The notes under the pieces are model-generated. The model saw only the letters and a list, made by a program, of their open reading frames with translations, ran no database searches and was not told the DNA's origin. From contig JAMDHS010000010.1 of assembly GCA_029717555.1 (NCBI GenBank), positions 287,379 to 351,378 on the forward strand: DNA of 64,000 bases, written 5' to 3'. Origin of the DNA: Peribolospora baueri (Eukaryota; Basidiomycota; Peribolosporomycetes; Peribolosporales; Peribolosporaceae). A program made the translations under genes and the position numbers. How positions within the stretch are numbered: position 1 is the stretch's first letter; each line of letters starts with the position of its first letter. This document shows positions 31,594 to 45,105 of the stretch, piece after piece.

Positions 31594-33213
31594 ATGTCCG
31601 ACAACAAGATCAGAATCACCTATGACGAGATTCAGTGAGTCCATCGCCTCGGCTTCGGGTCCTTTTTTTCGTGGGACGAAGATCGAAGGACGACGTCGAA
31701 CCTTTCTAACCTACTCGGCCTCTGAACGTCGCACAGTCAAACGATTGGGTGAGCTGTCCGGAGGATGCGTCTCCACGGGTTCTTCTCTTGTCTTTGTCAC
31801 GCCACTTCGTGCTCGTTGGCTGTTTTGCGGCCCTACTTGCTCACTCTGCTTTCATCCTGCAGACAGGCGTCCAAGCGGATCAAGGAAGAGTTCAAGCCGG
31901 ACCTGATGATCGCCATTGGTGAGTTCCCCGTGAGCGGTTGGAGAGTGGGTGTAGGCGATATGAGGAGTCGCTGATAGCTCGTAGCGTGCACTTCGGAGCT
32001 CATGGTTGTGTCATTGCCTTTTTTTTTTGGTTCTTCCGCGTTCGTTCGCCGCACCCGCCAGGCGGAGGGTGAGCGCTTCTCCTAACCTTCTCGCTGTTGT
32101 CTCCCCGCGCTACACCTTTCCGACCCTGCCCTGTTCACGTTTTTTTCCGTCGCCCTCTGCCTTTGCCTTGGTTGCAAATGGGATCTGGCTGGTCGCGCTC
32201 AGAGGCTTCTTCCCAGCTCGTGTACTCGTGAGTCTGTCCGTGCTGTCAAGTTCATAACCTCCGGTGTATTGTTTCTCAATTGTACTCTCTATACTCCTTC
32301 CATCTGCCTTTTCCCTAGCGCACGTTCCTCAAAACGCGTGGAGCGAAGAACATCCCGATCCTAGCGATCGGTCTCTCCCTCTACGAAGAGATGGAAGGCA
32401 CGTCGGCGGAGAAGCTGGGCAAGGAGGTCATTCGGACGCAATGGCTTGAGGTCAACTCTTTTACGCAGAGGCCTCTGCTCGGAAGGAACATCTTGATTGT
32501 CGACGAGGTGGATGACAGCAGGACTACATTGCAGTGAGTGGAGTGTCGTAGAAGCACACGCCGGATCGGTCGATATCCCTGACACATGGATCGGATTGAC
32601 ATGTTTGTATCTCTCCTCTAGGTACGCCGTTTCCGAACTCAAGAAGGACGTTCAAGAGCAGCTCGCCATTCTTTCTGAGGAGGAGCGAAAACAGCTTCCT
32701 CCAACCAAGTTCGGTGTTTTTGTCGGTAAGTGCACTTCCTATTCCACCTTTGTCTCGTGCCAACTGGGAACACATACCTATGTGTGCAGGATTTCGGTTG
32801 AGTCTCTGGCTTTGTTTGCTTTGCCTGACTCGTCTCGCATCGTCTTGCCATACACAGTCCACAACAAGGACAAGGCCAAGAATGGCACCTTGCCCGCGGA
32901 CATCGCTTACTTTGCAGGAGCGGAGCTGCCGGATAAGTGGGTCGATTACCCTTGGTGAGTGATCTGCTTTGTTATGAGCATTTGGTCGCGGCTCTGTATG
33001 CTCACTTCATCCACGAATCCCCATTCTTGTCCACAGGGAGCAGGAGTAAGTGACGGATACGTTTGACCATCATTGGATGCTGCAGTTGGCCTACTGACTC
33101 GTTCGTTTCAACCTCTCCTTCCCCTTCCGGGTCCTTTTGTTTTGCCATTCAGAGACATCGTCGAGCACAACCGTCTTGCCGCCCTTGCGCGCGAAGGTGC
33201 GAACGCCCAATAA
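31594..33213 (+). CDS. HPT1: HPT1, hypoxanthine-guanine phosphoribosyltransferase, with several microexons
   Basis: This is the purine-salvage enzyme that joins hypoxanthine or guanine to PRPP. Exon 1 (31594-31634) gives MSDNKIRITYDEIH. Then come a 12-base exon (31737-31748, QTIG), exon 31863-31918 (QASKRIKEEFKPDLMIAIG), a 7-base exon (32062-32068), a 25-base exon (32202-32226), and a longer exon with LRTFLKTRGAKNIPILAIGL. Together the small exons spell IAIGGGGFFPARVL, the exact fungal Hpt1 loop. The PRPP motif is RNILIVDEVDDSRTTLQYAV. Near the end, PW-EQE is encoded by a 9-base exon (33037-33045), then DIVEHNRLAALAREGANAQ and TAA at 33211. Every junction is GT-AG and in phase. Length, about 215 residues, matches yeast Hpt1. 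Confidence 0.95.
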
Positions 33214-33600
33214 AGGTGGCCCTTGCCGCGGAGATGCTGGTGCCGTTGTGCGGCTTGTATTGCAATGGTCCCTCCGCCTTTCTTTGCTCGCGCCCATCTT
33301 ACCCAGTCGCCCTGTGTACTCGCTGTTGAGACGTTCTCGACTTGTCCGGAAACCTCCACGTAGATTACGAGCGTCTTCCTCTTTGCTTCATCTGTTTACT
33401 CCATGAAACGGATTCTGAAGGGTTCGATTGTGTGCGCCTGTAGGCGATTTCCGTGACCCGGCCGCGGCCATTCACGGACTCTGGGGCCTCCCAGCTGGTC
33501 GCCGATCACTCCCCACACCGACCTCTGCACCCACCGACCTCCTCCGGTCTGACCCCTCATCCTCACCACCATCTCTTCCGCTGCTTCCACCATCGCCTCT
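33214..33600. promoter_or_regulatory. Tandem-gene spacer: HPT1 3' end and EHD3 promoter
   Basis: Roughly 390 bases between two plus-strand genes. The right half is C/T-rich immediately before the EHD3 start, as is common in fungal promoters. No other feature was seen. Confidence 0.35.
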
Positions 33601-35863
33601 ATGGCAATCTGGGCCCATCTCTCACCCTCCGCCCGCTCCATCCTCTCCCGCCCCTCCCCTTTCCCCTCCATGCCTCGTTCCACCTCCGTCGCAGCAACGT
33701 CGCCCCGCATAGCTCTCGTCGCCCGTCACATGGCTTCTTCCCCTTCGGGACCTAGCTCCTCAGAAGGAGCTCCGATCCCGACCGCGGCAGACGGCGTCGT
33801 GCTCCAAAGCACCCATGGAGCCGCGGGGACGATTATGCTGAACAGGCCCAAGGCGCTCAATTCCTTGAACATGGAGATGATCAAGGGAGTCAGACAGGCT
33901 GTCGAGGTGGGTGACATGGCCGGTGGCTCCGTCAGGACCTCAACCAGTTTCTTCTCTTCTCATGCGCTTGTAACCATCTTTCTTGGCTTTCTGCGTCTTT
34001 GCAGAACCTCGCCAACTCCCCGTCTTGCAACATCATCCTCCTTCGTGGGGAAGGCCGTGCCCTCTGCGCTGGCGGCGATATCCTCGGTGAGCCTCCGACA
34101 TCATCTCCAGAGTCGACCGACCGCCATTCCCCTTGCCTTCCTGATGACCCCGTCTTACTCCATCTTACAATACTGATATTTTCTTTTGTTTTCCGACATC
34201 GTTTGTCCCCATCTCGGCTGATGGACAGCCCTCACGAAATCAGCGGCGTCCCCTGACCCAGCAGAGCGCAAGCACTCCGCGGACCTTTTCAAGGCAGAGT
34301 TTGAGCTCGACCATCGCATCGCAAAGCTTGTCGAGCCGAGTGGTGGTGGAAAGCCTTTCGTGAGCGTCATGGATGGGATAACAAGTGAGTGGCCGCTAGC
34401 GGCAGTTTTCGGCTCGCGTGTGTCCCATCTTACCGAGGAGTTGCACCTCTAATTCTCCATTGCCCCTCCTCGCTTCCACCTGACCTCGCCTGCAGTGGGC
34501 GGTGGCGCCGGCCTCTCCATCCACGCGCCCTTTCGCGTTGCGACGGAGAAGACACTTTTTGCTATGCCCGAGACGGGCATCGGCTACTACCCTGACGTTG
34601 GAGCCAGCAGGGTCCTCGCGCGCATGGACGGAAACACGGGCATGTTCGCCGCGCTGACCGGCGCCAGGATAAGCGGACCTGAGACTTAGTGAGTTTGCCC
34701 AGTTCGCTTTTCCGGCAGCGCCCACCGGCGTCATGCGGACGACAACGAACGGCGTCGTGGCGAGGCGCTCAACGGATGCCTGCTTTCCTTTTTGCGCAGT
34801 CTGGCAGGGATCGCGACGCATTATCTCCCGTCTGCGTCTCTCCCTTCTCTCTTCTCCCGTCTCTCTCAGCTCTCTACCCCAGCTCTCGAAGGCGTCAACT
34901 CGGTGCTTGAAGAGCTCTCCACAGACCCTCTGCCTTCGTTGCCCACGTCCAGCCCATTCATCGGCGCGGTCCGTCAAGCCGTCGACACTGCATTCTCCAA
35001 GGTCACAGTCGAAGAGGTGATGGAAGCGCTGGAGAAATTGGCTAAAGGAAAGGAAGAGGCGGACGAAGTGGGCAAGTGGGCGAAGCAGACTTTGGAGACG
35101 CTCCGGACTAAGAGCCCGACCAGCCTCAAGGTCTCTATGCTGTCAGTGAGGGAGGGAATACACTTGGGTGTGGATGATGTATTCAGGATGGACATGAGGG
35201 TGGCTACAGCCTTTTTGGTGAGCAGACCGGATGCCCTTTAATCGCTCTCCACCGGTTCATGCTATCTGCTCTAGCCTCGCGTCTAACTCGTGTCTCGCTC
35301 CACCCTATGGGGCGAACTCGACCCTGCAGGACGTTTTCACCTCGCCAGACTTCAAGATCGGCGTCTCGCACACGCTTGAAAAAGACCCTGTGACTGGCAA
35401 GAAGAAGGAAGGAGTGGCTCCCTGGCAACCTCGCACGCTGGCGGAGGTGGACGTGGACGTGATCAGGGAGCGCTTCTTCGGGCAGAACGACAAGATTGAG
35501 GTGCCCTTGGTCGACTTGGCGCACTCCTCCTCGCCCTCCACTGAGATCTGGTCCTACCACGAGTCGGGCTTAAACAAGAAAAAGGGCGGCCAGCGCGACG
35601 GCCCTTCGTCTCTCGAGGTCTTCCCCGAACACGATTACAATAAGTTCGCGCTGCCCTCGGAGGCCGAGATCAGTCGCTTCATCCGCGGCGAGCACGAGGC
35701 GTCGGGGAGCGGCAAGGTGACGGAGGACGAACTGGTCCGCGCTTTCGAGAGGGAGACGGGGGGGAAGAAGGGTGTGGAGACGAAGGTGAGAGATGTGGTG
35801 AGGAGGAGGTGCGAGAAGGACAAAGATGGGTATTTGAACTGGACGAAGGCAGAGCACAAGTGA
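33601..35863 (+). CDS. EHD3: EHD3/HIBCH, 3-hydroxyisobutyryl-CoA hydrolase, mitochondrial
   Basis: This enoyl-CoA hydratase/isomerase-fold thioesterase of valine catabolism releases 3-hydroxyisobutyrate from its CoA ester; it is mitochondrial, and yeast Ehd3 is also reported with mitoribosomes. The first 60 residues are Ser/Arg/Ala-rich with no acid, a good presequence; internal in-frame Mets at about 33670 and 33730 are alternatives. Core motifs: [114 protein letters not shown] and [15 protein letters not shown]. The Glu of FAMPETGIG and the oxyanion-hole glycines are present. The last exon (from about 35330) carries [13 protein letters not shown] and a charged C-terminal extension ending WTKAEHK. 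Six exons, all consensus. Confidence 0.95.
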
Positions 35864-36120
35864 AGTGGCGCCTTGGAGGCCATAAGGGGGAAACCCGTTT
35901 CGCCTGCGTACCTCTCCTTCTCCAGGAGACGGATTAGAAAGGGGTACGCCTGCCAAGCATAGACGTAGACTACCCAAGCACTGTAGACGTAACAGAAGAT
36001 CGTTCAACTCTGTGCCGAATGCCAAGCAAACGAGGTCTACACGACCAGGGCGCCGTTTTGGTAACACAAATTGGCGTGCCTAGTACTATTGACAAAACGA
36101 CGTCTGTAAATCATACTTAC

Positions 36121-36198
36121 CCAAACATAATCTTGTTTAGCTAAACATTATTCTTGTTTAGCCAAACATAAACCTTGTTTACCCAAACATTAATCTTG
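36121..36198. repeat. Tandem array of 20-21-base units (CCAAACATAATCTTGTTTAG type)
   Basis: Three full units at 36121-36140, 36141-36161 and 36162-36182, plus a partial at 36183-36198. Each has an AAACAT core and a CTTGTTTA end; neighbouring units form the short palindrome GTTTAGCTAAAC. Confidence 0.9.
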
Positions 36199-36644
36199 AG
36201 TTGTCGAATGTTCATCTTGCCGGTCCGAATGGTTTTCCTGCAACGCCTTCTGATTCAATCTTGGACCAACAAACACACGGCCGACCTTCAGAGCCAAGCA
36301 CAGCGCAGCACGATGCGATATACCGTCGAACGCAAGCGTCTTCCACATGCGGCGCACGGCCGACTGGTAGTCTACATGTAGAGCAGTCGGCGTAAACAAA
36401 CAGGGTGCCACTAATCGCGTATCGTACCATGTCGTCCTTCGAAGCGACGGTTACACCGTGTCGGATCGAAAACGTTCTTCAAGTCAGAAAGGATTGAATA
36501 CATATGGGCAGCTAAAACAAAGTGCTGCAGACAAAGAAACAAACGGACAGAGAAGATAAGGGTAAAAAGGAAGAGGAAAGTACACGCTCGATGCCGCTCC
36601 TCTTCGTCACTCGCGTTGGGACCGAGAGACGAGGGGCGGTAGAG

Positions 36645-36695
36645 GGATGGAGGAATGGATGGATGGAGGGATGGAAGGATGGATGGATGGATGGA
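36645..36695. repeat. (GGAT)n-like microsatellite
   Basis: About 50 bases of GGAT units with GGAG/GGAA interruptions on the plus strand. Confidence 0.85.
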
Positions 36696-36755
36696 GCCGA
36701 CAAAGGCAAGATGGACTATTGGGCTGTTTGACTTCTACATTCTTTGCCATCCAGA

Positions 36756-36971
36756 ATGACGTTAATGGTGATCGTTATTGACATTTGCGCATCCTTAATT
36801 AACATTCAGGCCGTCAAAGACTGCACAGAGGTATCCGTATTCTACAATAACGTTTCCATATTCTACAGTAAGGGGTCCATATCCTACAGTAACATGTCTA
36901 TGTTCTACGTTAACGGGTCCAAGAATTCGTCGGAGGCTTTTGACAAACGTGCCGTGCTCCGACAAATGTAG
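36756..36971 (+). CDS. Tentative small ORF with seven-residue repeats
   Basis: The frame from ATG at 36756 runs 71 codons to a stop at 36969. Its middle consists of four seven-residue units (SVFYNNV, SIFYSKG, SISYSNM, SMFYVNG), produced by the 21-base array in that frame. A hydrophobic start (MTLMVIVIDICASLINI) precedes it. There is no homology I know of. A 21-base unit keeps any frame open, so this could be a by-product of the array. Low confidence. Confidence 0.15.
   Translation: MTLMVIVIDICASLINIQAVKDCTEVSVFYNNVSIFYSKGSISYSNMSMFYVNGSKNSSEAFDKRAVLRQM
36834..36917. repeat. Four tandem 21-base units (TCCATATTCTACAGTAAC type)
   Basis: Units at 36834-36854, 36855-36875, 36876-36896 and 36897-36917 share TCCATAT(T/C)CTACAGTAA with a few substitutions each. 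The unit length equals that of the array 700 bases upstream, but the sequences are unrelated. Confidence 0.9.
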
Positions 36972-37114
36972 TGCTGCGGCCGCGGCGCGTCGATGACATA
37001 AGCCACTCCCAGCTTAGTCGTCCGTCTCTTCTCGTCGCGGTTAAATGCACCTCTTCTCCATCGTACACCTACCCTTCCGTTCTTCTTCTCCAAGTTTGGT
37101 ATCAGGGCGTGCGC

Positions 37115-38260
37115 ATGACTTCCCAAGTCGTCTACTGCTCCGCCCCCCCGTCGTCGTCCGTGTTTGGGGAGATGTACATCGAGGAGGTGTGGACGACCTC
37201 CCGACCCGCGACGCCTCGGCCGTATGAGGAGATCCTGCCCGACACGGACGAGGAGCCGGACGAAGAGGAGTTGGACGAGATGGGGCGCGAGCTGCTCATC
37301 GCCAACGAGCAGGAGGACGCGCTACTCGACCACGTGGGACGTCAACTCCTCGGCCTCAACACGCCAGCTGGTCCTATCGCAGGCTCTCCTTCCAAAGTCG
37401 TTCGCCTGCCTGTCCTGGACCTGCTCCCCAGTATCCCTTTTGACGCTCTCCTCGGCGGAAGCTGGTTTGGTTCTGGAACAATGGGCTTTGGGCCGACGTT
37501 TGCTTCTCCCACTGGAGTGTGCGTAGACGAGCCGCCGCTTTTTCTTCTCTCTCCCTCTCTCGTCGACTCGCTGGCTAAGTTTGTTGTTTGTCTTGTTCCT
37601 CTTTTGCCCTTACACTCTCCCTCTCCCACGCATATAATATATCGCAGGTGGATTTCCGACGTCCGAGATGAAGACTCGGAAGACTTTTTCTCCTATCGGG
37701 ACGCCGCTCTAACGGTGGACCGCCCGAACTTGCTCGAGTTTTCCGATGCCGATGAGGAGGCGCAGGATATGATGGCACGCTCTCGTGCCTCCACGCCGTC
37801 GCCTCCCACGTTCGTCCCCGCACCTGGAGGCGTGGGCGTCGTTCGGCCGAGCACCTCCGTCCCGATCACCACCATCAGCACCTCCATCCCGATCACCACC
37901 ATCAGCACCTCCATCCCGATCACTACCACCAGCGAAACGTACACAACGGAGGGTGGTGGTGGTGAGCCGAGCGGACGTCAAGGGCACGCGCGTACGGTTA
38001 GCATAGAGGACGTTCCGGACGAGGACGAGTTGGCGGGCCTTTCCTCTTCCGCGCGCAACGCCGGCGGGACGACGGCGGCGGGATCCGACGAGGCTGCGGG
38101 GGAGCGGCCGCCGCGAAAGACAGCCAAGGTGGAGACGGAGAGCGCGGAGGGCACGCCTGAGATCACGAGGTTCAGCAGCACCGAGGGGGAGGCGGACGAG
38201 GAGGAGGACCGGGAGATGGTGATCCGCATTCCCATCGGGGGCGGCGACAGCCCGAGATGA
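37115..38260 (+). CDS. Acidic, largely disordered protein of unknown function, two exons
   Basis: Start 37115: MTSQVVYCSAPPSSSVFGEM, then acidic helix-like sequence (DTDEEPDEEELDEMGRELLI, EDALLDHVGRQLLGLN). Exon 1 is best ended at a GTGCGT donor near 37519 with the acceptor at 37648 (ATCGCAG), giving PTGV-WISDVRDEDSEDFFSY. The alternative is to read the intron through, which stays open and adds a hydrophobic stretch. Further on are a Ser/Thr/Pro region with a 24-base tandem repeat (STSIPITT, three copies) and an acidic tail (EGEADEEEDREMVIRIP). There is a possible basic patch (RPPRKTAK). I do not recognise a family. The composition suggests a nuclear or regulatory scaffold, which is inference only. 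Confidence 0.6.
   Translation: MTSQVVYCSAPPSSSVFGEMYIEEVWTTSRPATPRPYEEILPDTDEEPDEEELDEMGRELLIANEQEDALLDHVGRQLLGLNTPAGPIAGSPSKVVRLPVLDLLPSIPFDALLGGSWFGSGTMGFGPTFASPTGVCVDEPPLFLLSPSLVDSLAKFVVCLVPLLPLHSPSPTHIIYRRWISDVRDEDSEDFFSYRDAALTVDRPNLLEFSDADEEAQDMMARSRASTPSPPTFVPAPGGVGVVRPSTSVPITTISTSIPITTISTSIPITTTSETYTTEGGGGEPSGRQGHARTVSIEDVPDEDELAGLSSSARNAGGTTAAGSDEAAGERPPRKTAKVETESAEGTPEITRFSSTEGEADEEEDREMVIRIPIGGGDSPR
37857..37932. repeat. 24-base coding tandem repeat (about three copies)
   Basis: Units reading CCGATCACCACCATCAGCAC and a short remainder encode the eight-residue STSIPITT motif three times in the acidic protein. Confidence 0.85.
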
Positions 38261-38648
38261 AGAAGAAGGGGCTACTACGATGGGCGATCGCGACGTGTCG
38301 TGACGTGACGTGCCGGGCCTGCGCGGGCGCCGGCATCGACGCCGGGCTCGACGACCTCCTGCTCGCGGCCGCCCAAATCGGCGTCGCCGCCGCATTGTAT
38401 AAGTAAAAAAAAAAGGGCTGGGGTTCGCCCGCCCCATTCCAGTGTCGTGCGAGCATTCACGCGATCGAGACCGACGCAGAAGGCCGTTCTCCGTTTCATT
38501 GTACAGTATGTAGTGGGAGTATTGTAGACAGTATCCAGCGAGCCAGCGTACGATACGAAAGCAAAAAAAATGCACACAAGAGTTCCGTTCCGATCCAAGC
38601 GATCCTCCTCGGCTCCATCCATCCATCTGTTCATCCGTTCGACCGGTC
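38261..38648. other. Convergent 3' spacer
   Basis: About 390 bases between convergent stops of the acidic protein and UGD1. It includes an A-run at 38405-38414 and a short CCAT-rich stretch. No gene was seen. Confidence 0.4.
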
Positions 38649-40929
38649 TTATCGAACCATCGGAGTCGGCTTGCTCAAAGCATCCTCTTCCCCCTTGCCA
38701 ATGACGGCCACCTGGAATCCAATCCTCTCAAGCTCCTTCACGTCGCACACGAGCCGTCCGTCGAAGACGTAGGCGGGCTTGGACATCGACTCGTGCACGG
38801 ACTGCCAGTCGAGCGTTCGGAACTCGTCCCACTCTGTCGCGATGACCACTGCCGCAGCGCCAGCGCAAGCGGAAAGGGCAGACGGGTGGAGCGTCACTTG
38901 GGATTCAGCTAAACGAACGGTCGGACGGACGGATAAACGACGAGTGCGGCGCGAGTCAGGAGTCAGAGGATGATCTGTTTTTATTAAATCGATGAGGACG
39001 CGCGAGGAAAAAAAAACCGAAACTTACCCTGTTCTCTGGTCATCGCTTTGCCATCGTCGGTGAGGTCGGACCAAATTTGGCCGTGAGGGACCTTGGGGTC
39101 GTAGATGGAGACGTTGGCCTTTTCTTCCATGAAGCTCTTGACCAGCGTTATCGCCGGCGACTCCCTCTGAGTGTCGTCGTCGTCAACGGGGGGGCGGCGG
39201 GAAGAAAATGGAACAAGGTGAGAATGCAAGAATTCGGGGACGGGGACGCGCTCTCGTCCGCTCGCTCGCCGTCTAAACTCACCGTGTCACCGGTGTCCTT
39301 CTTGAACGCAAACCCGAGCACGGCGATGCGTTTGCCCGTGATGGTGGAGAACAAGGTGCGCACGACCCGTCGCGCGAACCGAGCCTTCTGATACTCGTTC
39401 AGGGTGATCACCTGCTCGACAGGATGGCGAAGCGAAATCCGCTCACGTGTTAGCCCCGAGTCCGCAGAGTCGAAGGCCGTCTGCGGGCCCACTCACCTGC
39501 TTCCAGTACTCGCCTACTTCGTGCAAGTTGAGACTGTCGCAGAGGTATACGAGGTTCAAAATATCTTTCTGGAAGCAACTGCCTCCGAAGCCGACAGAGG
39601 CTTTGAGGAACTTGGGGCCAATGCGGCTGTCCAGGCCGCAGGCGTGGGCCACTTCGTCCACGTCGGCGCCCGTGGCTTCGCAGATGGCCGAGAGGGAGTT
39701 GATCGAGGAGATGCGTTGGGCTAGGAGAGCGTTAGCGGCCTGTTCGGTGGGGCGGTGGAGGGGTCAGGGTAGTAAGCGGGTCCAAGTTTTGCGTGAGCAT
39801 CGTCTTCCCTGACCCCGGCACGAGATCGGAGTCAGGGAAAGCGGAACGTACCAGCTTGCTGAGCTCAGAGCTCCAAAGACCCATAGTGATGATTCGTTCC
39901 CTGGGCACCCAATTCGCATAGACCTCCTTCAGGCTCTCCTGCGCGTCCCGCCCGCTGGCCATATCCAAGCCGCCGATCAAGACCCGATCGGGGTTCTCGA
40001 GGTCCTTGATCGCCGTCCCCTCGGCGAGGAACTCTGGGTTGGAGAGGATGTCGAACGTGATCCCGGGTTTGGCGTTGGCGTTGAGCACGGTGCGCATCGC
40101 CGCGGCGGTGCGGCACGGCACCGTCGACTTTTCGACGATGATCTTAGATGAGGTGGAGATTTCCGCGATCCTGCGAGTCGCCTGTTCCACGTAGCTGTGA
40201 GGAGCGAGGGAGCAAGCAGGGACTCGTGAGCGCTTGCTTGACGAGCTTGAGAGAGAGAACGATGACAGCCGTGTTCTTCGGTCCCTGGCTGGAACCGGAG
40301 ATGTCGTCGTCGTGGTGCTCGCTCACCTAAGGTCCGGGGCGACGCCCTTGCCGATGCCACCCTTCTTCGTGGGCGTGTTGACGCTGACGAACACGAGATC
40401 CGCCTCGGCGACGGCCCGATCTACGTCGGTGGAGAAGAAGAGGTTCTTGCCTCTGCGTGCTTTCACCAGCTCGTCGAGGCCGGGTTCGAAGATGGGGATC
40501 TCGTCCGAGTTCCACGCATCGATGCGCGCTTGGTTCAGGTCGACGATGGTGACGATGAGGTGCGGGCAGCGGGAGGCGATCACTGCACAGGTAGGTCCTC
40601 CTGGGAGACATGGAGGGAAAGGGGTGCGGTGTTTGAGCAGGCGGGCGGGGACGAGGAGACGAAGAGATGGAAGGACGGACGGGTTCGGTCTTCCCGTAAG
40701 GATGGGAGGCGCTGACGGATACGACTGGACGCTCACCTACGTAACCGGCGCCGACTGAAAGACGGGAAGGAGAAGAGCGAGGAGATGGGATGCGGTCAGC
40801 ATGCGACCTTGCTCCTCGCCCATCCATGTATCCACCGAGCGACGAGCGCCGTCGTGGGCATGTGCGAAGGCGCACGATGGGGGGAAAGGACTCACTGCAG
40901 CAGATCTTGCGCACTTGGACGGGGGCCAT
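38649..40929 (-). CDS. UGD1: UGD1, UDP-glucose 6-dehydrogenase
   Basis: This enzyme oxidises UDP-glucose to UDP-glucuronate with two NAD, supplying glucuronate and xylose for capsule or cell-wall polymers in basidiomycetes. Start 40929: [11 protein letters not shown]. An 18-base exon (40737-40754) plus the flanks spells the Rossmann motif [19 protein letters not shown]. Next come [51 protein letters not shown] and [20 protein letters not shown]. The catalytic-cysteine motif is [20 protein letters not shown]. The C-terminal half has [27 protein letters not shown] and ATEWDEF. It ends SKPTPMVR with TAA at 38649. Eight or so introns are consensus. All key residues (Cys, Lys of EFLAEG region, FKKDTGDTR) are present and length is normal. 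Confidence 0.95.
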
Positions 40930-42142
40930 GGTTTGACGTTCTGGAGTGCGAGCGCGGCCGGCGGCGTCGAAAGGGGGTTCGAAGACGGGTGAGGAGAGGG
41001 GGAGATGGAAGGAAGGAGGGAGGGGGGCGGCGGCGGCGGCGAGGGTGAATTGGGGCAAGAAGGGGAGGCAAGGACGGGTGGGTTTATAAATACGGGTGCT
41101 CGGACTGCGCGGCGCGGCGTATCGAGGTGGGTGAAGGAGAGAGGGCTGCGCTGGGCGTCCGGGATGCGGTGGAGGAGGAAGGAGTGGAAGGATGGAGGCA
41201 GCGAGCTGGACTTGGACTTGGACGCAACACTCAAGAAGACGACCCGATTTTCTTTCTTCTCCACTCCACGCCACTCCACCGACCGACCCCGACCGACGGA
41301 CCGACGACGACGAGCAATCCCCGTCCATCCATCCATATCCATATCTATATCCATATCCATGTCCATCCATCTATTCGAGCCACGCCGAGACAGAAAGAAG
41401 ATCAGGTCCGTCGTCCGTCGTGCGACACGTGCGGCGGGCGAAGAGAAACGTGCGCGGCGGCTGCGACAGACTGACTGGCTGCGCCGCCGACCCTTCCCTT
41501 CCTTCCTTCGCCGAGGTCTCAGCTGGCCCACACCCGAGTTGTCCACCTCGTACTCGGCCGTTAAGCGGGCCTCCTTCTACAGCAGCCGAAGAAGTCCGTC
41601 CGTACAGGTCAGTTCAGGTCAGGTCAGATCAGGTTTCGCCCGCAATGTGCATGTCGGCGCTGTAACGGCAAGGACGACGTGCACGGCCACGGCCGGCGCT
41701 GTAACGCCCCGACTCGATCGACCCGAGTTCGGCTCGGCGGCACCATCGCCGCGCAGCAGAGGGGGGGCCTCCGCAGGGCAAGGCTTGGACGACGCACTCT
41801 CGGCAAGCGGCCCGTTATTCTTCGTCCACAAGCGACCAATCTGTCCACTGAGCTTTGGACAGGATGGCAGATGTTTTGTTTTCGTGCGGATGAGACAGGA
41901 AGCTACAGTCGAATGGCCGCAGGGCAAGCAAGGTTGGCAAGAAAAGGAAGGGAAGATGAAGGAGAAGAAGGACGGAAGGAAAAAGAGCACAAGGCATCAT
42001 CGCCCAGCGCTGGGATAGAGACGTTTTTCTCATTTTTCTCATTTCGTTTGTTTAGGGATGGACATGGTTTTCGTATGTGCCTATGTGCCCACGTGAATGA
42101 TGAAGATGAATCACACACACGTCCTCGCCCCACCCCGGCATA
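40930..42142. other. 1.2-kb spacer between UGD1 and PDC; large GC-driven open frames only
   Basis: Upstream of UGD1 and downstream of PDC, both minus-strand genes. Long open frames on each strand overlap one another and contain simple repeats, including a CCATAT/CCATCC tract at 41324-41371. None has family signals, so no gene is called. Confidence 0.45.
41324..41371. repeat. (CCATAT)n/(CCATCC)n tract
   Basis: About 48 bases of hexanucleotide-like units upstream of UGD1 on the minus-strand gene's 5' side. Confidence 0.8.

Positions 42143-45105
<2,963 letters not shown>

Larger units (their letters stand above)
35864..37114. other. 1.25-kb spacer, AT-richer than surroundings, with three tandem repeat tracts
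   Basis: It holds a 21-base array at 36121-36198, a GGAT-type microsatellite at 36645-36695 and a second 21-base array at 36834-36917. Base composition drops compared with the coding flanks. The only open frame of note, 36756-36971, is created partly by the second array. Confidence 0.6.
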
